A stretch of DNA of 16,281 nucleotides from NCBI GenBank assembly GCA_903914045.1, contig CAIWNO010000186.1, forward strand, positions 1-16,281, given 5' to 3'. This document shows, piece by piece, positions 1-7,991 of this stretch. A program made the position numbers and the translations under genes. Below the pieces are notes generated by a model, which was not told where the DNA came from, did not search any database, and worked only from the letters and a program-made list of their open reading frames with translations. The DNA is from an uncultured bacterium (lineage in GTDB: Bacteria; Planctomycetota; Phycisphaerae; Phycisphaerales; SM1A02). Each line of letters begins with the position of its first letter. Positions within the stretch are counted from its first letter, which is position 1.

Positions 1-5
1 AGCAG

Positions 6-37
6 AAACTCCAATTGATTTGGGGTTTTTTTGTTTT
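6..37 (+). terminator. Rho-independent terminator of a gene left of the window
   Basis: A stem of nine pairs is formed by bases 6-14 and 20-28, including one T-G wobble at 10/24, with a five-base loop TTGAT. The right arm runs directly into a T-rich tract (26-32, then 34-37). Hairpin plus U-tract is the standard intrinsic terminator layout and reads on the + strand. It implies that a + strand gene ends just before base 1. It converges with the minus-strand gltX/tRNA transcript. Confidence 0.7.
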
Positions 38-345
38 AAATCACACTGCAATATTTACAATATTCTTCAAAATTGCTTGAAAAACCTATGAAATTGTCAG
101 ATACGACAATAATTTAGGATAAATAAAGCGTAAATTGACATATCTAAATCCTAAAAAGTGGTGAGACAGGTGGTGATGCCATTGCGTTAAAAGAACAGCC
201 ATACTGGTGACGGCTAATGTGATCAAATTATTGCTTCTATCTTCACAACAGCAATAAACCCAGTATTTAACTGGGCTTATTGCACTTAAAGATAACTTTT
301 TACGACTAGTGAGCATGGCTGATAACATACTCAAAAGTGCTTTAG
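38..345. other. Non-coding AT-rich intergenic stretch
   Basis: No convincing gene is seen here. The only open frame of any length (minus strand, 86-334) has no recognisable motif, no ribosome binding site and an unnatural composition. The stretch separates two converging transcripts. It contains a hairpin at 251-283 (listed separately), a 6-bp inverted repeat (93-98 with 105-110) and an 8-bp inverted repeat (113-120 with 148-155). A perfect TTGACA occurs at 135-140 but has no acceptable -10 box at 15-18 bases, so no promoter is called. Confidence 0.6.
251..283 (-). terminator. Hairpin terminator candidate for gltX-tRNA-Val
   Basis: Bases 251-264 and 270-283 form a 14-bp stem with a five-base loop. 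Read on the minus strand every position pairs, with one G-U wobble. Read on the + strand the same position is an A-C mismatch, so the minus strand is the better RNA. It lies about 60 bases past the 3' end of tRNA-Val. The 3' arm is U-rich, but there is no long clean U-tract after it, so it may instead be a transcript-stabilising or processing hairpin. Confidence 0.5.
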
Positions 346-419
346 TGGACTGTACTGGGCTCGAACCAGTGACCTTCTCCGTGTCATGGAGACGCGCTAG
401 CCAACTGCGCCAACAGTCC
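346..419 (-). tRNA. tRNA-Val (anticodon GAC)
   Basis: A full cloverleaf folds on the minus strand: 7-bp acceptor stem (GGACTGT with ACAGTCC), 4-bp D stem (GCGC/GCGC), 5-bp anticodon stem (TCTCC/GGAGA), a loop ATGACAC with anticodon GAC, a 5-base variable loop, and a 5-bp T stem (ACTGG/CCAGT) around TTCGAGC. The discriminator base is A. The next bases are CTA, so the CCA tail is not encoded and must be added after transcription. GAC reads the valine codons GTC and GTT. The gene lies 29 bases past the gltX stop codon on the same strand and is probably cotranscribed with it. Confidence 0.96.
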
Positions 420-448
420 GTGAACCAAACAGTATACGCAATTTTAAA

Positions 449-2119
449 TTACATTTTTGCCGTGGCGAAGTCTTGCAAACAGCGATCAATTCGGCGCAAC
501 GTGCTGGGCTTTCCAAGAATTGCAAGCGTGTCAAATATGGGCGGACTCACTGTGGAACCAGTCACGCCAACACGTAAAGGTTGCGCGATTTGACCAATTT
601 GTTCCGCCAAGCCCGCGGTTGTCGCCCACTGGCGAATTGATTCCTCAATGCCCGCGGGCGTCCATGTTGCAACCGCTTCAAGAACGCCGCGCAATTCCTT
701 TAGGCGATCAAGTCCGCTTGGCGTTCCAGAGAGCAGCGCCTTCTCAACTTGCTTGGATTTTTCCCAGGTTAATTCTTCGTCGCCTAAAGCCAGCCAACGA
801 TTGCCGCGGAACAACTCATCCAATGTCTTGCTGCGCTCATGGCTTGCCGCCACCAGCAAATCAAATTGCGCGGTGGTGATTTTTTTCATGAACTCCGGAT
901 GAAAGCGTTCGCCGTGGGCTTTCACCAGCGCGCCAAACGATTCGCGCGACAACTTTTGAATGGCGTCCAAATTGAACGACAACAATTTCACGCGGTCAAA
1001 CTTGGCGGCGGTTTTTTGAACGCGGTCCAATGCGAAGTTGGCGCACAGATACGGGTTGTCAAATTTCTCCAAGTCGTTGCCGGGGCCCCAGCCATTCAGG
1101 GCCAAAAAATTGCACATAACGTGCGGCAAATAGCCGGATCTGCGGAAATCATCCACATTGATTTCGGGCAACTCAATGTTCAATGCGGCGGCCATGGCGG
1201 TTGCCTCCACAAAATCAAGTTGGGAATTTTTGTCGCCAAGCCACGCCGTGAACCGCGCGGCGTCAACGGTGTTGGCCGGGGGAGCGGTCAATTTTTTATC
1301 CTGCGCGGTTTTGCGCAGCAACTTGTCCTTGTCGCGCTTGCTCATTTTGCTTCCATCGGGATTGAAGATCAACGGCAAATGTCCGTAGGTTGGACGGCGA
1401 AATCCAAGCGCGTCTTGCAAGACAATGTGCTTGGCGGTGTTGTTAAAATGCTCTTGCGCGCGCAACACCGTGGTCACGCCCATCAATTCATCGTCCACCA
1501 CAACCGCAAAGTGATACGTTGGAAATCCGTCGGCTTTGCGAATGACAAAGTCGTCCACCTCGCCCGCGGGCAATGTTGCATCACCTAAAATTTCATCATG
1601 AATGGTGATCGGTCCCGGCGGAGTTTTAAAGCGAATCACCGCGGGTTTGCCCTCATTGCGCCACGCTTGGACTTGCGCGCTTGAAATAGCGTCGGCGCGG
1701 CTTCGGTCGTAGCGATAAGCCTGGTTGCGCGACTTGCATTCCTTGCGCGCCGCGTCAAGTTCCGCCGCCGTGTCGAAGGCGTAATAGGCTTTTCCTTGCT
1801 GGACAAGTTGCTCTAAAAACTTGTTGTAAATTTCAAGGCGCTCGCTTTGAAAGTAGGAACCAAATTCGCCGCCGCCGCAGCCTTCAAATTCTGGTCCTTC
1901 GTTCCAATCAATGCCAAGCCACTTCAAATCTTTCAGAAAGCCAACGCTGGCCGCGTCGCTGGAGCGCTTCTGATCGGTGTCCTCGATGCGAAGAATAAAT
2001 TTTCCGCCGCGACCTTGCGCATAGGCCCAATTAAAGAGCGCGGTGCGCGCGCCACCCACATGAAGGTGCCCGCTAGGACTGGGCGCGAAACGAGTTCGAA
2101 GCGATGGCGTTTGAATCAT
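449..2119 (-). CDS. gltX: Glutamate--tRNA ligase (GluRS)
   Basis: Charges tRNA-Glu with glutamate using ATP in the cytoplasm; a class I synthetase. The N-terminus carries the HIGH-type motif in the form APSPSGHLHVGGART (residues 12-26), where HVGGART marks GluRS rather than GlnRS. KMSKR is at about 258-262. The protein has 556 residues, longer than the usual 470-500. About 54 extra residues lie between KMSKR and the conserved GYLP segment (about 329), rich in Lys and Ala at first. No zinc-binding CxC set is seen. ATG at 2119 is chosen over an in-frame TTG at 2125 because AGGA at 2127-2130 stands seven bases before the ATG but only one before the TTG. tRNA-Val follows 29 bases downstream. Whether the enzyme also charges tRNA-Gln cannot be told from this window. 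Confidence 0.95.
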   Translation of the reverse strand: MIQTPSLRTRFAPSPSGHLHVGGARTALFNWAYAQGRGGKFILRIEDTDQKRSSDAASVGFLKDLKWLGIDWNEGPEFEGCGGGEFGSYFQSERLEIYNKFLEQLVQQGKAYYAFDTAAELDAARKECKSRNQAYRYDRSRADAISSAQVQAWRNEGKPAVIRFKTPPGPITIHDEILGDATLPAGEVDDFVIRKADGFPTYHFAVVVDDELMGVTTVLRAQEHFNNTAKHIVLQDALGFRRPTYGHLPLIFNPDGSKMSKRDKDKLLRKTAQDKKLTAPPANTVDAARFTAWLGDKNSQLDFVEATAMAAALNIELPEINVDDFRRSGYLPHVMCNFLALNGWGPGNDLEKFDNPYLCANFALDRVQKTAAKFDRVKLLSFNLDAIQKLSRESFGALVKAHGERFHPEFMKKITTAQFDLLVAASHERSKTLDELFRGNRWLALGDEELTWEKSKQVEKALLSGTPSGLDRLKELRGVLEAVATWTPAGIEESIRQWATTAGLAEQIGQIAQPLRVGVTGSTVSPPIFDTLAILGKPSTLRRIDRCLQDFATAKM

Positions 2120-2126
2120 GTGCAAA

Positions 2127-2130
2127 TCCT
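2127..2130 (-). promoter_or_regulatory. Shine-Dalgarno site that fixes the gltX start
   Basis: AGGA on the minus strand, seven bases before ATG at 2119-2117. The upstream TTG at 2125-2123 would leave only one base of spacing. This supports the shorter, 556-residue protein. Confidence 0.55.
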
Positions 2131-2254
2131 AACCAACTATGCGAAAAAAATATGCACTCCTCCTTATTCAAAGGTGTGACGCAAATTGCATTTCAGCCTT
2201 GCAAAGTACGAAATGCAACTTGCCGTCCGCTTGTTTACACGCCACTATGCACGC

Positions 2255-2737
2255 GTGAAACTTGGCATTCTTTCAGACAGCCACGGACGACACGAACGAA
2301 CCCACAAAGCCGTGCAATTGCTGCTGGCCAACGGCGCAAGCGAACTTGCCCACTGCGGCGACATTGAAACTGAGCAGGTCATTGATCAACTTGCGGGAAT
2401 CACGGCGCATGTGGTGTTTGGCAATTGCGATCCAGATTGGCGTGTTCTTAGCCGCTATGCCCTTGGATTAGGCGTGCTGGTGCAACATCCCCTGGCGCGC
2501 TTTGAATGTGGCGGCCGCGCTTTTGCAATGACGCATGGACATGATTCGGATTGCGTCGCGGCGGCGCTGAAAGAGGGCGTGGATTATTTGCTGCATGGAC
2601 ACACGCACGTTTGCCGCGATGAGCGCCACGGCGCCACGAGAATTATTAATCCTGGGGCGCTGCAACGCGCAAGTGAATTCACAGTTGCGCTGCTGGACAC
2701 CGACAGCGATGAATTGCAATTCTTGGTGGTGGCATGA
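2255..2737 (+). CDS. YfcE/MJ0936-type metallophosphoesterase
   Basis: A small calcineurin-like phosphoesterase of the YfcE class, expected to hydrolyse phosphodiesters with two divalent metal ions. With GTG at 2255 as start (160 residues), all metal-site motifs are in place: DSH (D8, H10), GD (D36), GNCD (N57), THGHD (H94) and HGHTH (H116, H118). No signal peptide or membrane segment, so cytoplasmic. The start is uncertain. In-frame ATG at 2213 and TTG at 2186 would add 14 or 23 residues, but family members normally begin right at the KLGILSDSHG strand, and no site has a clear Shine-Dalgarno sequence. It is divergent from gltX. The natural substrate is unknown. Confidence 0.85.
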   Translation: MKLGILSDSHGRHERTHKAVQLLLANGASELAHCGDIETEQVIDQLAGITAHVVFGNCDPDWRVLSRYALGLGVLVQHPLARFECGGRAFAMTHGHDSDCVAAALKEGVDYLLHGHTHVCRDERHGATRIINPGALQRASEFTVALLDTDSDELQFLVVA

Positions 2738-2890
2738 GGACATTGCGCGCGCATGGTTGCGTGCGTAGGATTTTGTGGATCACCGATTATCACGGCGAAC
2801 ACAATCAAAAGTGAACTGCTTTGGCTTGACCGTACATCTCTTTCAAATTCATTTCAATCGAAGGCGCATCATTTGACGAACTCCATATTC

Positions 2891-3343
2891 ATGCCGCTTC
2901 TTCTGGTTCAAGCCGCCGCGTCGCTGTATCTCATGGGCCTGATCTGGCTGATTCAAATTGTGCACTACCCACTCATGAGCCAAGTGAGCCGCGAGAACTT
3001 TGCGCAGTACGAACAACTGCACTCGCGTTGGATCACGCCCATTGTGGCTATTCCAATGTTGATCGAGCTCGCGTGTTGCATTCTGCTAGTGGTGAATCGT
3101 CCGCCGGCTATTCCTGCCTGGCTCACGTGGTGCGGGCTGGCTTTGGTGGTGGTGATTTGGTTCAGTACGTTTTTGCTGCAAGTGCCCTGCCATACGCGTC
3201 TTTCGCAGGGATTTGATGCGCAAATCCATGCGCAACTGGTGTCTACCAATTGGATTCGAACGCTAGCGTGGAGTGCGCGCGCCGTGGTCGCCATGGGCAT
3301 GATTTATTTGTTTTGGAAATTCACCGCCCAAGTGATTGAGTGA
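2891..3343 (+). CDS. Small four-helix membrane protein, DUF1772-like
   Basis: A 150-residue hydrophobic protein with four predicted membrane helices at roughly residues 3-25, 48-68, 76-97 and 124-144. Conserved-looking polar features are QIVHYPL (22-28), the E-Q-LH-RW stretch (41-47), and QVPCHTRL (97-104) followed by STNWIRT (118-124). The last pattern resembles DUF1772/anthrone-oxygenase-like proteins, but I recognise this only from its general shape. The frame is open back to 2753. The ATG at 2891 is preferred because the upstream 46 residues are not membrane-like and the first helix starts right after it. No good Shine-Dalgarno site. It lies 27 bases before corA and may share its transcript. 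Function unknown. Confidence 0.7.
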   Translation: MPLLLVQAAASLYLMGLIWLIQIVHYPLMSQVSRENFAQYEQLHSRWITPIVAIPMLIELACCILLVVNRPPAIPAWLTWCGLALVVVIWFSTFLLQVPCHTRLSQGFDAQIHAQLVSTNWIRTLAWSARAVVAMGMIYLFWKFTAQVIE

Positions 3344-3370
3344 TTTCACCTGCGGAGTTAGCCTGTCTCC

Positions 3371-4501
3371 ATGCAGATCTCTTCCAAAAGAAGTGAAAAC
3401 GAATTGGCAATGCCAAATCTGAATCTTCCTCCGGGCACTCTGATCATTGATCCAGAATCACCAAACCCGGTCCTGACAGTGTTTGGTTACTCGCCTGAAA
3501 GTTTTGAGGAACGAACACTGCAGCACCCCGATGAGGTGAAAGAGTTCATGCAGAAGTGGCCGCTGATCTGGCTGAATGTGGATGGCCTTGGCGACGAGGC
3601 GACGCTGCGATCCATCGCGCATATTTTTAATATTCATCCGCTTGCGCTTGAAGATATTGCCGACACGTCGCAGCGCGCCAAGGTTGAGCAATATGACGGC
3701 CACGCAACATTTATTGTTGTGCCCATGCCGCACCCTGTTGAACATCAACATGAATTCACCACCGAGCAATTGTGTTTGTATCTAGGCGAACGCTGCGTGG
3801 TTAGCTTTCAAGAGACCGCGCCCGGCGATTGCCTGGAGGTGATTCGCAATAGAATCCGCCAGAAAAAGGGCCGTGTGCGCGTTAGCAATGCCGCGTATTT
3901 GGCGTACGCCTTGGTGGACACGGTCATTGACGCCTTCTTTCCAATTGTCAGCACCATGGGTGATTCGCTTGATGAGCTCGAGGCGCGCATTATGGAGGAA
4001 TCCAAGAATTCACAAATCTTTGACATACGCGCGGTGAAAGTAAATTTAATGCGTGTGCGCCGCGCCGTGTGGCCCATGCGTGACGCCGTTTTGAATATGA
4101 CCACCATGGAGCAAGTGTGGGGAGCAGACCTGCGACCATACTTGCGTGACGCCTCCGACCACATCTCGCGCTTGATGGACTTGATTGAGACCGACCGCAT
4201 GATGGCCAGTGACTTGATGGAGTTGTATCTCAACTCCGCTAGCAATCGATTGGGCGAGGTCAATAAATTTCTCACAGTGGTCGCAACTATTTTTATTCCT
4301 GTTGGCGCCATAGCCAGTATTTACGGAATGAACTTCGACATGGAAAAGAGCGCTTGGAACATGCCCGAATTGAAATGGACTTACGGTTACCCCTTCGCTT
4401 TGGGATTGATGACATCTGTTGCGGCAATCTTTCTGTTTATTTTTTGGCGCCGCGGGTGGCTCGGCAACCAGTTTGACGGCCATAAGAGAAAACGCAAATA
4501 A
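3371..4501 (+). CDS. corA: CorA-family Mg2+/Co2+ transporter
   Basis: An inner-membrane divalent cation channel of the CorA family, expected to work as a pentamer. The 376-residue protein has a large cytosolic N-terminal domain (1 to about 298), then two membrane helices near the C-terminus (about 299-318 and 339-359). The signature GMN is at 319-321, directly after helix 1 in IYGMNF. The C-terminus ends with the basic HKRKRK tail expected on the cytosolic side. The acidic/hydrophobic connecting loop between the helices (residues 322-338) is present. The start at 3371 has GGAG 13 bases upstream, rather far. An in-frame ATG at 3410 would remove 13 residues and is a fair alternative. Mg2+ is the likely main substrate; Co2+ or Ni2+ cannot be excluded. 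Confidence 0.92.
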   Translation: MQISSKRSENELAMPNLNLPPGTLIIDPESPNPVLTVFGYSPESFEERTLQHPDEVKEFMQKWPLIWLNVDGLGDEATLRSIAHIFNIHPLALEDIADTSQRAKVEQYDGHATFIVVPMPHPVEHQHEFTTEQLCLYLGERCVVSFQETAPGDCLEVIRNRIRQKKGRVRVSNAAYLAYALVDTVIDAFFPIVSTMGDSLDELEARIMEESKNSQIFDIRAVKVNLMRVRRAVWPMRDAVLNMTTMEQVWGADLRPYLRDASDHISRLMDLIETDRMMASDLMELYLNSASNRLGEVNKFLTVVATIFIPVGAIASIYGMNFDMEKSAWNMPELKWTYGYPFALGLMTSVAAIFLFIFWRRGWLGNQFDGHKRKRK

Positions 4502-4632
4502 CACGCTGTTTCCATGTCTATTTGGTGCCGTCGTGGGTTGAAATACGCGCCTAGGATCCAAGACGCATTGCAACAAACCACTGCATTTCATTTCATCCTT
4601 TACTCATCAACACCAACACCACACGAATACCA

Positions 4633-6072
4633 ATGACAACAGCCACACCCACCGCTCCCGCCACAGATTTGCCCCGCACACTTTCCGCGTTGATGAAGTC
4701 TGGCTGGCGCAGCCGCAGCGTGAAAGAAGAGTTGCGCGAGAACATGACGCGCATGTTGGCGGCCAAAGAAAATCTTTTCCCAGGCATTGTGGGCTATGAA
4801 GACACCGTTCTTCCAGAAATTGTCAACGCAATGATTGCTGGCCACGACATGTTGTTCCTTGGCGAGAAGGGTCAGGGCAAGAGCCGGCTCATGCGCTCGC
4901 TGATTCGATTTCTTGACGCGCAACTTCCTTACATGGATATTCCAGGTTGCCCTGTTCACGAAGATCCCACCAAGCCCATCACGCACATGGGCCGCGCCAT
5001 GTTGGCCAACACGCCAGCCGACAAGATTCCAATCGCATGGTGGAAACGCGAGGACCGCTACGCGGAGCGCTTGGCTCCAGGCACAAAGTTCGCCGACGTG
5101 GTGGGCGAAATTGATCCCGCCAAGATGGCTTTTGGCGCTGGCATGGGCAGTGAAGATGCGCTTCATTTTGGCTTAATTCCGCGCACGCATCGTGGAATTT
5201 TTGCCATGAATGAATTGCCCGACTTGGATGAGTTGGTGCAAGTTGGCCTGTTCAATGTGCTTGAAGAACGCGATGTGCAAATTCGCGGATACCCCATTCG
5301 CTTTGATCTGGATGTGCTTGTGTTGTTCAGCGCCAATCCAAGCACCTACAACCGCTCAGGAAAAGTAATTCCGCAATTGAAGGACAGAATTGGAAGCGTC
5401 ATTCAGACGCACTACCCGCGCGAGCGCGCGCTTGGAATTCAAATCACGCGCCAAGAGGCGGCCATTGATTTAGGCGGCGCGCATCCAGTTGTGGTTCCGC
5501 CATTCATGGACGAAATCATTGAGCAGATTTCCATTCAAGCCAGAGCCAGTCGATTTATTGACGCCTCTAGTGGAGTGAGCGCGCGATTCTCTTCAAGCAA
5601 TTGGCGCACCATGGTGGCCAACGCGCGTCGGCGCGCCATTCAACTTGGTGAAACGCCCGCCGTTCCGCGCATCAGCGACCTTGCGCATTTGTACTCAAGT
5701 TCCGCTGGCAAACTTGAACTTGATCTCATGGGCAGCCATCAAATGAACGAGAAGCAAGTGCTTGACTCCATTATTGCGGAGGCGGTTGGCGTGGTGTTTC
5801 AGGAATATGTGGATGAGCACGGATTGGGCGAAATTGCCGAGATTTTCGCCAAAGGCGTGAAGATTGAGGTTGGCGATTTAATTCCAAGTTCCACTTATGC
5901 CGAGCGCCTGCAACGCGTTCCGCCGGCGTGGGACAAGGCCTTTGAAGTGAACGCCTCCAAGGACCCCGCGGTGCGCGCCAGTTGCGTGGAGTTTGTGCTT
6001 GCGGGCTTGCACGCCACCGATCGAATTTCGCGTTCGCAGAAACATGGACGGACTTCGTACGAGGTGAAATAA
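4633..6072 (+). CDS. MoxR/ChlI-like AAA+ ATPase
   Basis: An ATPase of 479 residues resembling the I subunit of Mg-chelatase and other MoxR-related AAA+ proteins. Walker A is GEKGQGKS (77-84). The Walker B position is GIFAMNE (188-194), with Asn where Asp is usual. Sensor 1 is SAN (233-235), and LKDRIG (249-254) follows, a likely arginine-finger region. Such proteins form rings that work on a partner carrying a VWA domain, and that partner gene begins directly after this stop codon. No H subunit of a chelatase is present, so a tetrapyrrole role is not supported. The ATG at 4633 has no visible Shine-Dalgarno site. The name 'magnesium chelatase' that databases may give would be too specific. Confidence 0.85.
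   Translation: MTTATPTAPATDLPRTLSALMKSGWRSRSVKEELRENMTRMLAAKENLFPGIVGYEDTVLPEIVNAMIAGHDMLFLGEKGQGKSRLMRSLIRFLDAQLPYMDIPGCPVHEDPTKPITHMGRAMLANTPADKIPIAWWKREDRYAERLAPGTKFADVVGEIDPAKMAFGAGMGSEDALHFGLIPRTHRGIFAMNELPDLDELVQVGLFNVLEERDVQIRGYPIRFDLDVLVLFSANPSTYNRSGKVIPQLKDRIGSVIQTHYPRERALGIQITRQEAAIDLGGAHPVVVPPFMDEIIEQISIQARASRFIDASSGVSARFSSSNWRTMVANARRRAIQLGETPAVPRISDLAHLYSSSAGKLELDLMGSHQMNEKQVLDSIIAEAVGVVFQEYVDEHGLGEIAEIFAKGVKIEVGDLIPSSTYAERLQRVPPAWDKAFEVNASKDPAVRASCVEFVLAGLHATDRISRSQKHGRTSYEVK
6061..6066 (+). promoter_or_regulatory. Ribosome binding site inside the AAA+ gene, for the VWA gene
   Basis: GAGGTG stands six bases before the GTG at 6073, inside the last codons of the preceding gene. 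The TAA stop (6070-6072) touches the GTG directly. This decides the GTG start and points to translational coupling of the pair. Confidence 0.65.
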
Positions 6073-7821
6073 GTGCCCGCCAAGAAACCATTGAGCGATG
6101 ATGACGCTGCGCAAAAAACTCTTGGCGGTGTATTGCATACCTATTTAAAATTTGATCCGATTCAATTTCCGCCACCGCGATCAGAGGCGCCCGACGCGGT
6201 TGGTGCGGCGTTCAACCACATGATGATGTACGGTTCGATGCGCCGCTTCACGCCGGAGGAACTGGCCGACGCCATAGAGATTGATCCCGCTTCAATCACT
6301 GGCCTTGGTCCAAGTTTGGAATCAATGCGGAGCATGTTGCAAGAGCGCAAGGCAAAAATCCTGGCCACATTTCAAACGGAATCCGTGCGCGAAGAGGCCC
6401 TCAAGATCTTTCAAGACCTTGCTGGCAAGATTGAAGCACCCGATGAGTTGAAAAAAAAATTCCGTGAGTTGGTAAAGGAAGAGCAACTGCGCGACCTGGA
6501 AAAGCTCTGGTACCACGTGGAAGAAAAGAGCTTGTTTGCACGGCGTTTACTGCCACTTATTGAACGCCTTGGCGAGCGCTACCAAGTGGAATCACTGGCC
6601 TCCAAATACGCGTTCACAGGCGCCACCAAAATGAATGTGGAGAAAGCCCTGGCCATCAAGGAGGAACTGGAAACCATAGATCGATTGCTGGCGCAAATTG
6701 AAGAGGCCATGAAGAACGCCAAGGTTGCCAAGATTGACATGGAAGCGCTGAGTCGCTTTGCGCAGGAGCAAGACGTGAATGACTTGCGTGAAATTGCCAA
6801 GCGCATTCAGGAGCAAGCCAAACTACTGGCGGAGCAACAAGGCCTGGAACAAGACGGCAAAGGCTTCAAACTTTCTCCCAAAGCCATGCGCATTTATCAA
6901 AGTCGCCTGTTGAAAACAATTTTCTCATCACTGCAAGCCGCCCGCTCTGGTCGACACGAAGGCGTGCTCACCAACGACGGCGCGGTTGAACTTCCATCCA
7001 CGCGCGCCTACGAATTCGGCGACTCCCCCGCTGCGATGGATATTCCGCAAACATTTATCAACGCAATGCTGCGTGAACGCGCCAACCAAACTGGTCCGCG
7101 CGAGCCTGGACCACTGCGTATTCGAAGCGAAGACATTGAAGTGCATCGCACGCGACGCGCGCCCAAAGCCGCCACCGCGGTGTTGATGGATATGTCAGGA
7201 TCCATGCGTTATGGCGGGCAATATGTGGCCTGCAAGAAAATGGCGTTGGCCTTGGACGGGCTGATCCGCAGCGAATATCCCGGCGACTTTCTGCAACTGA
7301 TCGAGATGTATTCGCTGGCCAAAGCCGTCGCCATTTCCGATGTGCCCGCGCTCATGCCAAAGATGGTTTCCATTAACAGTTCGGTGGTGCGGCTTAAAGC
7401 CGATCTATCCGACCCACGCGTCACAGAATCGGATCTGCCGCTGCACTTCACAAACATTCAGCGCGCCATGCAATTGGGCCGCCAATTTCTTTGCGCGCAA
7501 GCCACTCCAAACAAGCAAATCATTCTCATCACGGACGGACTTCCAACAGCGCACTTTGAAGGCAGCACGTTGTTCCTTCTGTATCCGCCAGACCCGCGCA
7601 CGGAAAAAGCCACCATGCGCGAAGCCATGATGTGCCAGCGCGAAGGCATCACCATTAATATTATTTTGCTGCCCTCATGGAGCCAGACAGAAGAAGATGT
7701 TTCATTCGCACAGCGCATGGCGCAAACCACCGGCGGCCGCGTCATGTTTGCCGGCGGTGAAGACTTGGACCGATTTGTAGTCTGGGATTACGTGAATCGG
7801 CGGCGCAGTATCTTGGGATAA
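6073..7821 (+). CDS. VWA-domain protein, partner of the AAA+ ATPase
   Basis: A 582-residue protein with a C-terminal von Willebrand factor A domain (about 365-570). The MIDAS metal site is complete: DMSGS (D373, S375, S377), T460 in HFTNIQ, and D488 in LITDGLP. Residues about 85-260 are strongly charged and alpha-helical, with likely coiled coil rich in Glu, Lys and Gln. No signal peptide or membrane segment, so cytoplasmic. Start is GTG directly after the ATPase stop codon, with GAGGTG six bases before it. The layout matches ChlI/ChlD-like or MoxR/VWA systems in which the VWA protein binds the ATPase ring and a target. The target is unknown. It has no N-terminal AAA domain as ChlD has, so it is a VWA adaptor rather than a true D subunit. 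Confidence 0.85.
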   Translation: MPAKKPLSDDDAAQKTLGGVLHTYLKFDPIQFPPPRSEAPDAVGAAFNHMMMYGSMRRFTPEELADAIEIDPASITGLGPSLESMRSMLQERKAKILATFQTESVREEALKIFQDLAGKIEAPDELKKKFRELVKEEQLRDLEKLWYHVEEKSLFARRLLPLIERLGERYQVESLASKYAFTGATKMNVEKALAIKEELETIDRLLAQIEEAMKNAKVAKIDMEALSRFAQEQDVNDLREIAKRIQEQAKLLAEQQGLEQDGKGFKLSPKAMRIYQSRLLKTIFSSLQAARSGRHEGVLTNDGAVELPSTRAYEFGDSPAAMDIPQTFINAMLRERANQTGPREPGPLRIRSEDIEVHRTRRAPKAATAVLMDMSGSMRYGGQYVACKKMALALDGLIRSEYPGDFLQLIEMYSLAKAVAISDVPALMPKMVSINSSVVRLKADLSDPRVTESDLPLHFTNIQRAMQLGRQFLCAQATPNKQIILITDGLPTAHFEGSTLFLLYPPDPRTEKATMREAMMCQREGITINIILLPSWSQTEEDVSFAQRMAQTTGGRVMFAGGEDLDRFVVWDYVNRRRSILG

Positions 7822-7991
7822 GTCCATTCATTGCGGGGCACTCAGCCGCTTCCCTTGCGCAATATTCAACAAATACGCTTGTTTTATGCTTCAATCCACT
7901 TGTCAACATTGCTATTCTCTGAGTCCATGTGGTCCCCACTTTGGTGGCCAATTTGGATTGAAATGACCATTAACAGAAATTAGGAAATGAC

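Noticed and set aside
135..140. Perfect TTGACA as a promoter -35 box
   Set aside because: No -10-like hexamer lies 15-18 bases downstream and no gene follows on that strand.
86..334. Open frame of 82 codons on the minus strand
   Set aside because: No ribosome binding site, no motif, and it overlaps the terminator-like hairpin behind tRNA-Val.
839..1588. Open frame of 249 codons on the + strand, antisense to gltX
   Set aside because: gltX carries clear synthetase motifs across this part; the opposite frame has no family resemblance and looks like a composition artefact.
4633..7821. Bacteriochlorophyll or cobalamin chelatase genes
   Set aside because: Only ATPase and VWA parts are present; there is no large H/CobN subunit and the VWA protein lacks the AAA half of ChlD.
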